NCBI GenBank assembly: GCA_902475415.1
Contig: CABRZK010000103.1
Span: forward strand, 1 to 8,020
DNA length: 8,020 bases
Direction of reading: 5' to 3'
Source: an uncultured Eubacterium sp.
Lineage (GTDB): Bacteria > Bacillota > Clostridia > Lachnospirales > Lachnospiraceae
The notes under the pieces are model-generated. The model was not told the origin of the DNA and ran no database searches. It was given only the letters and a program-made list of their open reading frames with translations. This document shows positions 1-4,441 of this stretch, piece after piece. Position numbers and translations under genes: made by a program. The first letter of the stretch is position 1. Each line of letters starts with the position of its first letter.

Positions 1-313
1 AAAACCGGCACTGCGGGATGTATCGGAACAGCTTGGATTATTTACCGCACGTAAACCGGCGTATGCCTGTCTGGCAACACGAATCCCGACGGGAACACGC
101 ATTACGGCGGAACAGCTTCAGAAAGTAGAACAGGCAGAAAACGCATTAATGGATATGGGCTTTTCTGATTTTCGTGTGCGCTGCCCGGAAGGGCATGCAA
201 AGCTTCAGGTGAAACCGGAGCAGTTGTCATTGGTTCTGGAAAAAAGAGAAGAACTTCTGGCAGTTTTAGAGCCACTTTTTGGAACGGTCTGCCTGGATAT
301 GAAGACAAGATAA
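1..313 (+). CDS. larE: LarE-type ATP-dependent sacrificial sulfur transferase, 3' end only
   Basis: The reading frame is open from base 2 to the TAA at 311-313 and gives the last 103 residues of a protein whose start lies left of the window. The stretch KPAYACLATRIPTGTRIT (fragment residues 18-35), followed by an E-x-L-x-x-V-E-x-A-E helix and the GFSDFRVRC segment, is typical of the C-terminal half of LarE, a PP-loop enzyme. Family knowledge: LarE activates a nicotinic-acid-derived substrate and gives up sulfur for the nickel-pincer cofactor of lactate racemase. In the Lactobacillus plantarum enzyme the donor is a cysteine of the protein itself. The Cys coded at 68-70, in A-C-L-A-T-R, sits where that sacrificial cysteine is expected (inference). 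The PP-loop is outside the window. Other LarE-like PP-loop proteins share this tail, so a role in the racemase pathway is likely but not proven without the upstream genes. Confidence 0.82.
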   Translation, partial: KPALRDVSEQLGLFTARKPAYACLATRIPTGTRITAEQLQKVEQAENALMDMGFSDFRVRCPEGHAKLQVKPEQLSLVLEKREELLAVLEPLFGTVCLDMKTR

Positions 314-448
314 CACATTTTTGAGATGTGTATTAAATGGAAAACTTACTGTCTAATGGTAAGGGTTTTAAAAACTCAAACTGCCCAATCTATAGGGTAC
401 ATTTGGATCTGAAAAATCTATAAAGTGGTGCAAACCCTTAGAAACACC
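314..448. other. Structured intergenic stretch after larE (9-bp inverted repeat)
   Basis: No convincing gene lies here. A perfect 9-bp inverted repeat (TAAGGGTTT at 360-368, AAACCCTTA at 432-440) brackets 63 bases that contain an 8-bp direct repeat (AATCTATA at 387-394 and 415-422). Just after the larE stop there is a short weak hairpin (arms 314-318 and 326-330). The right arm of the inverted repeat ends only 8 bases before the terminator hairpin at 449, so both could fold in one transcript. It could be a larE 3' UTR, a small RNA, or the scar of a recombination site; I do not recognise a riboswitch class. Confidence 0.4.
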
Positions 449-478
449 GGACTTGACCAATGGTCGAGTCCTTTTTTT
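449..478 (+). terminator. Strong intrinsic terminator after larE
   Basis: A 10-bp stem (449-458 with 462-471, one G-T wobble) closes a 3-base loop and is followed directly by seven T (472-478). It would end transcripts coming from larE, or a small RNA from the structured stretch just upstream, and it isolates the XRE regulator gene. Confidence 0.88.
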
Positions 479-676
479 GCCTGAAAAGATTGACGGATAT
501 GGGCTTTGCTGTTATAACTGGGAGCACAGACAGAGATGTCGCGGTTGTTCCTGCAGGACAGAACTGAAATAAAAATCAGCAAAGAACTTTTTGAACGCAG
601 AATAAGCATCCCCTCGTTTCCGGTGCATAGAGCGCTAAGCGGTGGGTAATGGGAAAAGCATCTTTGCGGGATATCG
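479..676. other. Intergenic stretch upstream of the XRE gene, no recognised gene
   Basis: I see no supported gene in these roughly 200 bases. A 37-codon plus-strand frame (ATG at 535) and a longer minus-strand frame running into the XRE gene are open, but neither has a Shine-Dalgarno site or a recognisable family. No clear sigma-A promoter for the XRE gene was found, although one must lie in or near here because of the terminator at 449-478. Confidence 0.4.
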
Positions 677-694
677 AAAGGAGTCAAATCTGAA

Positions 695-1699
695 ATGGAA
701 AAAAGAGAAAATTTCGGAAGATATATAAAAGAAAAACGAAAAGCTGTCGGACTCTCACAGAAAGAGTTGGCAACACAGTTATTTGTATCAGAATCAGCCG
801 TCAGCAAATGGGAACGGGGTCTGTCCTATCCGGATATGACGCTGGTTACCAGTTTGTGTGAAATCTTACATGTGTCAGAGCATGAGCTTCTGACTGCCAG
901 TGATGATATGCATCAGCGTGAGATTGAGGAGCAGTCCCGCGGGTATCTGCGGATATTAAAAGGTTATACATGGGTGACATATCTTTGTTATCTGGCAGTT
1001 TTGATTCCATGCTTTATCGGGAATCTTGCGACGGAGCACCGCCTCTCCTGGTTCTTTATCGTAGTCGGTGGGCTTGCTATGGTATTTTCTTTTATCAATG
1101 TACCGGTGATGACCAAAACAAGACGCGCAGAAAAGTGTTTCTGGTGTTTTTATGGATCAATCATTTATATGCTGTGTGTTTGCCGGATTGTGTTAGGCGG
1201 TAACTGGCTGATCATGTCGCTGCTTGGCGTCAGCTTTGGTCTGCTTGGTATATTTTTGCCGATTATTTTATGCAGCTGGCATTATGACTGGTCGATATTG
1301 CGCCACAAAGGTCTGATCTGCATGGCACTTGATACAGTGTTAAGCTATTTGATGGTATTTTTCGGCTGCTTGTTTTATGTGAAAGGCGTGACAGGTGTCA
1401 TTATTGCTCAGAACTTGTGGGTTCTGACCGTTTTTTCAATACTTGCATGGGGGATTTTTGTAGTGTTCCGATACATCAGATGTAGCCGCTTAATGAAAAC
1501 TGGTATTACAGTTGCACTTTGTGGTGTATGGATGTTTTTTGCTAATACGCTGATCAGCATTTCTTACAATAGAGTTGTCAGACCAAGTGTAAACTTTCAT
1601 AACTGGATGGATTTCGGTGGACAAAATTTTGGACTGGTGGTTCTGATTGTTGGTGCGGTGATAGTCGCAGCGAGTATGATCCGGGATATGAGAAAATAA
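695..1699 (+). CDS. XRE-family HTH regulator fused to a polytopic membrane domain
   Basis: This 334-residue protein starts with a complete Cro/CI-type helix-turn-helix (residues about 8-64). It includes the L-S-Q-K-E-L-A core, V-S-x-S-A-V-S-K-W-E-R-G-L-S-Y-P-D recognition segment and a final helix ending in L-L. A short charged linker (65-90) leads to about eight hydrophobic segments (roughly 92-110, 117-137, 148-167, 171-193, 206-229, 239-260, 268-289, 312-328). It is therefore probably a membrane-anchored DNA-binding protein. Such XRE-plus-membrane proteins are common in Clostridia; their signals and targets are mostly unknown and I cannot name one here. The start is supported by AAAGGAG at 677-683, 11 bases ahead of ATG. 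The gene stands alone: a terminator precedes it, and the next features are the antitoxin RNA promoter and the shared terminator at 1789-1820. Read-through from this gene would also transcribe the antitoxin sequence. Confidence 0.88.
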   Translation: MEKRENFGRYIKEKRKAVGLSQKELATQLFVSESAVSKWERGLSYPDMTLVTSLCEILHVSEHELLTASDDMHQREIEEQSRGYLRILKGYTWVTYLCYLAVLIPCFIGNLATEHRLSWFFIVVGGLAMVFSFINVPVMTKTRRAEKCFWCFYGSIIYMLCVCRIVLGGNWLIMSLLGVSFGLLGIFLPIILCSWHYDWSILRHKGLICMALDTVLSYLMVFFGCLFYVKGVTGVIIAQNLWVLTVFSILAWGIFVVFRYIRCSRLMKTGITVALCGVWMFFANTLISISYNRVVRPSVNFHNWMDFGGQNFGLVVLIVGAVIVAASMIRDMRK

Positions 1700-1714
1700 C
1701 ATCTATTTTACATA

Positions 1715-1743
1715 TTGTATTGTTAAATTGCATATGCTATAAT
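1715..1743 (+). promoter_or_regulatory. Extended -10 promoter of the short antitoxin-type RNA
   Basis: A perfect TATAAT at 1738-1743 is preceded by TG at 1735-1736 (extended -10 motif). A weaker -35, TTGTAT at 1715-1720, stands at the ideal 17-base spacing. A start near 1750 is expected. There is no reading frame downstream before the terminator at 1789, so this promoter appears to serve a non-coding RNA of about 70 bases. It begins 16 bases after the stop codon of the XRE gene. Confidence 0.75.
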
Positions 1744-1754
1744 GCCAGTAGGCA

Positions 1755-1782
1755 AAAAGATAATGCTATTCCATAGTGAACA
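1755..1782. repeat. Direct repeat, copy 1 (in the antisense RNA)
   Basis: AAAAGATAATGCTA at 1755-1768 is identical to 1938-1951. After a one-base length difference CCAT matches, then GTGAACA at 1776-1782 again matches copy 2. Read on the minus strand it looks like the toxin start region, but the frame stops after two codons (ATG GAA TAG), so this copy does not code for a toxin. Confidence 0.85.
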
Positions 1783-1788
1783 GCAACG

Positions 1789-1820
1789 AAAAACCCTCGG
1801 AGTGCCATCCGAGGGTTTTT
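1789..1820. terminator. Bidirectional terminator shared by toxin mRNA and antisense RNA
   Basis: A perfect 13-bp stem (1789-1801 with 1808-1820) with a 6-base loop ends in five T on each strand. On the plus strand it ends the short RNA starting near 1750 and read-through from the XRE gene. On the minus strand it ends the toxin message. A shared convergent terminator is a hallmark of the par/Fst arrangement. Confidence 0.9.
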
Positions 1821-1871
1821 CTATTCCTAATTCTGGTGTGGAAAGGCTTAACTCCACAGGCTAGTTACCGG

Positions 1872-1958
1872 CTATTTGTCGCCATCTAACCATTTGATGA
1901 TGTAGTGGCAAACTACACCAGCCGTAACAGCGACAATAAAAGATAATGCTAAATCCAT
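1872..1958 (-). CDS. Fst/Ldr-like small membrane toxin, 28 residues
   Basis: The peptide is MDLALSFIVAVTAGVV followed by CHYIIKWLDGDK: one hydrophobic helix (about residues 3-21), then a tryptophan at the membrane edge and a short charged tail. The AG-x(n)-K-W-L-D pattern resembles the Fst/Ldr toxin superfamily, for example the A-G-I-x(n)-N-W-L-N tail of E. coli LdrD, and the charged tail of Fst. The proline usual before the glycine is alanine here. Translation would be very strong: AAAGGAGGTG (plus positions 1965-1974) lies 6 bases ahead of ATG. The gene has a long 3' UTR (1821-1871) with a 6-bp hairpin (1837-1842 with 1853-1858) before the shared terminator. Known members of the family depolarise or disturb the membrane when overproduced. 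Toxicity here is inferred; a harmless small membrane protein is the alternative. Confidence 0.78.
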   Translation of the reverse strand: MDLALSFIVAVTAGVVCHYIIKWLDGDK

Positions 1959-1966
1959 GGTGAACA
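1938..1966. repeat. Direct repeat, copy 2 (over the toxin start codon)
   Basis: This copy covers the first codons, the ATG (1956-1958) and the spacer before the Shine-Dalgarno site of the toxin gene. It is the partner of copy 1 at 1755-1782. Because the antisense RNA is read from the plus strand, copy 1 in that RNA can pair with this region of the toxin mRNA and hide the start codon. Confidence 0.85.
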
Positions 1967-1974
1967 CCTCCTTT
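1965..1974 (-). promoter_or_regulatory. Near-perfect Shine-Dalgarno site of the small toxin gene
   Basis: On the minus strand this reads AAAGGAGGTG, complementary to ten bases of the 16S rRNA tail, 6 bases from the ATG. It is by far the strongest ribosome site in the window and it decides that the 28-codon frame is a real gene. Very strong sites are usual for type I toxins, where control is by RNA pairing. Confidence 0.85.
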
Positions 1975-2014
1975 CTGTATTAAAAAGTATAAAGCTACTG
2001 CAACCAGACCGGAT

Positions 2015-2044
2015 ATGATAGACTATGAGTTATGAAAAATACAA
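2015..2044 (-). promoter_or_regulatory. Candidate promoter of the toxin mRNA (RNA I-like)
   Basis: On the minus strand TTGTAT (2039-2044), an 18-base spacer and TATCAT (2015-2020) form a moderate promoter. A start near 2008 would give an mRNA of about 220 nt to the shared terminator, close to the size known for RNA I of pAD1. An alternative -10 (TATACT, plus 1986-1991) would give a 5' UTR of only about 20 bases but has no good -35. Confidence 0.45.
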
Positions 2045-2059
2045 TTCATGAAGGAAAAA

Positions 2060-2402
2060 ATGAGTAGGATATACAATGTATTAATTGAGTTTGTTGCTGC
2101 TGCTGTTTTTATAATTCCAGTTTGGTTTCTTTTTACCAATGTTATGGAAAGAGTTCAGAAGTATAAAAAGTGTTGCCCTGGCAGGAATCATTGCAACGTT
2201 TTTTATTGAAATATCTCAACTTTTTACAGGAAGAGCAACTGATGTAGATGATATTATTACAAATAGCATCGGTACTTTGATCGGCTACTTTATCGTACAC
2301 TTTGTGACAGAAAACTTTACAAAGCGCGCTTTATCAGATTCAAAAATTAATGATTTTTATTTGTTATGTGGTTCAGTAGGTGTTATTATGTTTTTCTTAT
2401 AG
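2060..2402 (+). pseudogene. VanZ-like membrane protein gene, frameshifted
   Basis: Two overlapping frames together spell one VanZ-family protein. The first starts at ATG 2060 (behind AAGGA) and reads MSRIYNVLIEFVAAAVFIIP, then leaves the family sequence. The second frame, open from 2115, continues with FGFLLPMLWKEFRSIK, the helix ALAGIIATFFIEISQLF, the family signature TGRATDVDDIITNSIGTLIGY and a final hydrophobic tail to TAG 2400-2402. Removing one G near 2120 would join them as I-I-P-F-G-F, the normal family sequence, so a single-base insertion is the simplest cause. The N-terminal part also looks shorter than in typical VanZ proteins. VanZ-like proteins are linked to teicoplanin resistance in some species, but most chromosomal ones have unknown roles. 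The segment is visibly more AT-rich than the housekeeping genes to the right. A sequencing error remains possible. Confidence 0.78.
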
Positions 2403-2469
2403 CCATTTGTATCAACGTGGTTATGGGGAATACTTTTAGGATAAATCCGGATATCAGTTTCAATAAGGA

Positions 2470-2715
2470 GTGACTGCATTTATAAGGTCTAACAAAGGGG
2501 TTACAGTCACGAGAGAAGGCGAGGAATTATTATCCTTTGCGAGGATGCTTTTAGGGCAGTCTGGAGCCTTGCCTATTATAGTGGTATCGAGAACATCTCT
2601 GCGCATGGTACAGTTGTACGAACAGCGGCAACAGGATATTCGCAAAGCGGAAGCACAGACACTTGCAAACCTGTCAAAAGTTCTGGGATGTGACGTAGAA
2701 GATCTATTTGATTAA
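2470..2715 (+). pseudogene. Chimeric regulator remnant: LysR wing fragment joined to an XRE-like tail
   Basis: The open frame (GTG 2470, 81 codons) has two unlike halves. Residues about 1-28 (G-V-T-A-F-I-R-S-N-K-G-V-T-V-T-R-E-G-E-E-L-L with F-A-R) match the end of the LysR helix-turn-helix and its wing. Residues about 32-81 (V-S-R-T-S-L-R-M-V-Q-L-Y-E-Q-R-Q-Q-D-I-R-K-A, then L-A-N-L-S-K-V-L-G-C-D-V-E-D-L-F-D) match the end of an XRE-type domain. The LysR N-terminus and its effector domain are both missing. AATAAGGAG precedes the GTG, but this is probably chance, because GGAGTG itself codes the conserved G-V of LysR. The nearby in-frame piece N-P-D-I-S-F-N-K-E (about 2444-2470) may be more of the same LysR helix in another frame. 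I read it as decayed debris; a small expressed DNA-binding fusion cannot be excluded. Confidence 0.65.
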
Positions 2716-2717
2716 TT

Positions 2718-2760
2718 AAAAAAGGAATGCAGAGCGAAAACCGTTTTGCATTCCTTTTTT
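2718..2760. terminator. Bidirectional terminator between regulator remnant and tRNA-Ser
   Basis: A perfect 14-bp stem (2718-2731 with 2747-2760) includes six A on one side and six T on the other, with a 15-base loop that can pair a little further. On the minus strand it lies 3 bases past the end of the tRNA gene and would end that transcript; on the plus strand it ends transcription through the regulator remnant. Confidence 0.88.
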
Positions 2761-2762
2761 AG

Positions 2763-2850
2763 CGGAGAAGGAGGGATTTGAACCCTCGCGCCGTGTTACC
2801 GGCCTACTGGTGTTCGAAGCCAGACCCTTCAGCCACTTGGGTACTTCTCC
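2763..2850 (-). tRNA. tRNA-Ser (anticodon CGA)
   Basis: The minus strand folds as an 88-nt class II tRNA. It has a 7-bp acceptor stem (GGAGAAG with CTTCTCC), discriminator G, a D arm closed by CCC/GGG, a long variable arm with the GCCG/CGGC stem, and a T arm GAGGG-TTCAAAT-CCCTC. The anticodon CGA (plus 2814-2816) is preceded by T33 and followed by A37 and reads UCG serine codons. The last anticodon-stem pair is a C31-A39 mismatch, which is unusual. The terminal CCA is not encoded (the gene is followed by CT), so it must be added by the nucleotidyltransferase. The gene has its own promoter and terminator. Confidence 0.9.
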
Positions 2851-2863
2851 AAAAGACTTTCTA

Positions 2864-2892
2864 AGTATAAACATTTTTCGTTGGTTCGTCAA
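2864..2892 (-). promoter_or_regulatory. Sigma-A type promoter of tRNA-Ser
   Basis: On the minus strand TTGACG (2887-2892), exactly 17 bases, then TATACT (2864-2869): five of six matches to each consensus box. The expected start, near 2857, leaves a short leader before the tRNA at 2850. Confidence 0.85.
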
Positions 2893-3275
2893 TCCTTTCT
2901 GACTGTAAAATGTCTGCCAAAATGCGAATTGCGACAGTAGAGGTGTTGTCGTGTATACATTCTTTTGCCAAGTGTCAGTGACGCTTATCCATTACCGAGG
3001 TTGCATGTATGAGAAGGAAGACGTCTGTATGTAAAAGTAACGTAAAATGTTGGGATAAGCCAAATTAACTTGTAATCACAGTACTAATTTGATAAAATTC
3101 AGAACATACGATGTGTTTTTTTCGCCAATTGTTTTATAATATAAGAAAACACGGATGAGAATGTGGAGTGGCTTTGTGACAGGACAATCCGGACGCATCA
3201 ATGAGTAGTAAAAAATAAATATAGCATAGAAAAATTGTGCAACGAGTTTGCAGGCTGAGAGAGGAGCAGACAAAG
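2893..3275. other. Intergenic stretch between tRNA-Ser promoter and pfkA
   Basis: No supported gene. A TATAAT at 3135-3140 is a plausible -10 for pfkA, but no good -35 lies at 16-18 bases. It would give a leader of about 130 bases. The leader holds an 18-codon frame including stop (3155-3208, ATG to TAG) without a Shine-Dalgarno site. Further left there is an 8-bp inverted repeat (2983-2990 with 3053-3060, 62 bases apart), a short hairpin CGACA/TGTCG near 2933-2951 and a small palindrome GTCAGTGAC at 2974-2982. None of these identifies a known regulator. Confidence 0.45.
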
Positions 3276-4349
3276 ATGAAGAGAATCGGAATGCTGACAA
3301 GTGGCGGAGACTGCCAGGCATTAAATGCTGCAATGCGTGGAGTGGTAAAAGGATTAAATACAAATCTGGATGAACTGGAAATCTATGGTTTTTATGATGG
3401 ATACAAAGGATTAATTTATGGAAATTACCGTTTGCTGACATCCAAAGATTTTTCCGGAATTCTGACAAAGGGCGGCACTATTCTCGGAACATCCCGTCAG
3501 CCGTTCAAATACATGCGTGTGCCGGATGAGAATGGACTTGATAAGGTTGAGGCTATGAAGCACACTTATCACAAACTGAACCTTGACTGTCTGGTGATCC
3601 TTGGCGGAAATGGAACCCAAAAAACGGCAAACCTGCTTCGCGAAGAAGGACTGAATATCATTCATCTGCCGAAGACAATTGATAATGATATCTATGGCAC
3701 AGATATCACCTTTGGCTTTGAAAGTGCATTAGATATTGCAACAGGTGTAATTGACTGTATTCATACCACAGCGGCTTCTCACAATCGTGTATTTATCGTG
3801 GAAATCATGGGACATAAAGTGGGATGGCTTCCACTTCACGCCGGTGTGGCAGGTGGTGCGGATATTATCCTGATTCCGGAGATTCCGTATGATATTGATA
3901 AAGTTGTGGAGGCAATCAATAAACGAAGCAAAGACGGAAAAGGCTTTACCATTCTGGCAGTTGCAGAAGGTGCGATTTCCAAAGAAGATGCAAAACTTTC
4001 CAAAAAAGAGCTGAAAGCAAAGAAGAAAGAAACCAAATATCCGTCAGTGTCCTATGAAGTTGCAGCGCAGATTCAGGAACGTACCGGAAACGAAGTGCGT
4101 GTGACTGTTCCGGGACATATGCAGCGTGGTGGAAGTCCGTGCGCGTATGACCGTGTACTCTGTACACAGCTTGGTGCACATGCGGCAAAACTGATTCTGG
4201 ATGAAGATTATGGTTATATGGTTGGTATGATCAACGGTCAGACAAAGAAAGTGCCGCTGGGCGAAGTTGCCGGCAAACTGAAAATGGTTCAGCCTGACTG
4301 TCAGCTGATCAAAGAAGCAAAATTAGTAGGAATCTGTTTCGGAGATTAA
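3276..4349 (+). CDS. pfkA: 6-phosphofructokinase, group III (mixed-substrate) type
   Basis: The 357-residue cytoplasmic enzyme phosphorylates fructose 6-phosphate to the 1,6-bisphosphate in glycolysis. Visible motifs are the N-terminal GGDCQALNAAMRG (10-22), GGNGT (110-114) at the phosphoryl-donor site, PKTIDND (132-138) with catalytic Asp136, FGFESA near 146-151, R171 and VEIMGHKVGW (175-184), and PGHMQRGGSP (279-288) for the sugar phosphate. Gly at the second donor position (GGN-G) is the ATP-type residue, while Lys in PKTIDND is usual in PPi-dependent and group III enzymes. Donor use is therefore predicted to be ATP but is not certain. A lysine-rich insert (239-254) is present. I chose ATG 3276, behind a good AGGAG near 3261, over an in-frame GTG at 3237 that would add 13 residues not seen in the family. 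It is followed 92 bases later by dnaX. Confidence 0.93.
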   Translation: MKRIGMLTSGGDCQALNAAMRGVVKGLNTNLDELEIYGFYDGYKGLIYGNYRLLTSKDFSGILTKGGTILGTSRQPFKYMRVPDENGLDKVEAMKHTYHKLNLDCLVILGGNGTQKTANLLREEGLNIIHLPKTIDNDIYGTDITFGFESALDIATGVIDCIHTTAASHNRVFIVEIMGHKVGWLPLHAGVAGGADIILIPEIPYDIDKVVEAINKRSKDGKGFTILAVAEGAISKEDAKLSKKELKAKKKETKYPSVSYEVAAQIQERTGNEVRVTVPGHMQRGGSPCAYDRVLCTQLGAHAAKLILDEDYGYMVGMINGQTKKVPLGEVAGKLKMVQPDCQLIKEAKLVGICFGD

Positions 4350-4357
4350 GGAAAATA

Positions 4358-4409
4358 TCATGCGTTGCATGACGCGCATCTTGCAGCAGGAGTGCCTGGG
4401 GCATTCCTG
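4358..4409 (+). other. Two hairpins in the pfkA-dnaX gap
   Basis: The first hairpin pairs TCATGC (4358-4363) with GCATGA (4367-4372); an alternative GCGT/ACGC pairing overlaps it. The second pairs 4387-4396 with 4400-4409 (10 bp, one wobble, loop TGG). Neither is followed by a T-run, so they are not ordinary intrinsic terminators. They may attenuate or stabilise the transcript between pfkA and dnaX. The gap does not carry the GGAAG...CAGC loop of SRP RNA, which sits upstream of dnaX in some Firmicutes. Confidence 0.4.
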
Positions 4410-4441
4410 AATACTTGAAAATTAGTAGAAAGGGGCCGGAG

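Larger units (their letters stand above)
1750..1820 (+). ncRNA. Putative RNA II-like antisense antitoxin of a par/Fst type I module
   Basis: A short RNA of about 70 nt is predicted between the extended -10 promoter (1738-1743) and the terminator at 1789-1820. Bases 1755-1782 are a near copy of 1938-1966, the region around the start codon of the small toxin gene on the opposite strand. The RNA can therefore pair with that mRNA in three runs of 14, 5 and 7 bp, separated by a one-base bulge region and one mismatch, and covering the start codon. It is also fully complementary to the toxin mRNA across the shared terminator. This matches RNA II of the pAD1 par locus, which blocks translation of Fst. 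The exact 5' end and its action are inferred. Confidence 0.72.

Noticed and set aside
152..508. Repeated GGATATGGGCTTT at about 152 and 496
   Set aside because: A 13-base repeat is expected about once by chance in a window of this size and the flanks do not align.
535..651. 37-codon plus-strand frame upstream of the XRE gene
   Set aside because: It begins MSRLFLQDRTEIKISK, but there is no ribosome site before the ATG and no recognisable domain, so I do not call it a gene.
418..807. 129-codon minus-strand open frame
   Set aside because: It overlaps the terminator and the start of the well-supported XRE gene, has no Shine-Dalgarno site and its composition matches no family I know.
2139..2402. 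Intact 87-residue protein starting at ATG 2139
   Set aside because: The VanZ sequence continues upstream of this ATG in the same frame (F-G-F-L-L-P) and then in another frame, so this is the 3' part of a broken gene.
2974..2982. GTCAGTGAC palindrome as an operator
   Set aside because: A single 9-base palindrome 150 bases from the nearest promoter element is too little to claim a regulator site.
3155..3208. 17-residue leader peptide before pfkA
   Set aside because: It has no Shine-Dalgarno site, no run of regulatory codons and no terminator/antiterminator pair downstream.
3237..3275. Earlier GTG start for pfkA
   Set aside because: It adds 13 residues not seen in the family, while ATG 3276 starts the conserved K-R-I-G-M-L-T-S-G-G-D motif and has a good AGGAG.
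4415..4441. Earlier TTG start for dnaX
   Set aside because: The conserved N-terminus M-S-Y-T-A-L-Y-R-K-Y-R-P begins at ATG 4442 and the extra codons run through the ribosome site.
4350..4441. SRP RNA gene upstream of dnaX
   Set aside because: SRP RNA is found here in some Firmicutes, but the GGAAG...AGCAGC apical loop and a long helix are absent; only two short hairpins are present.
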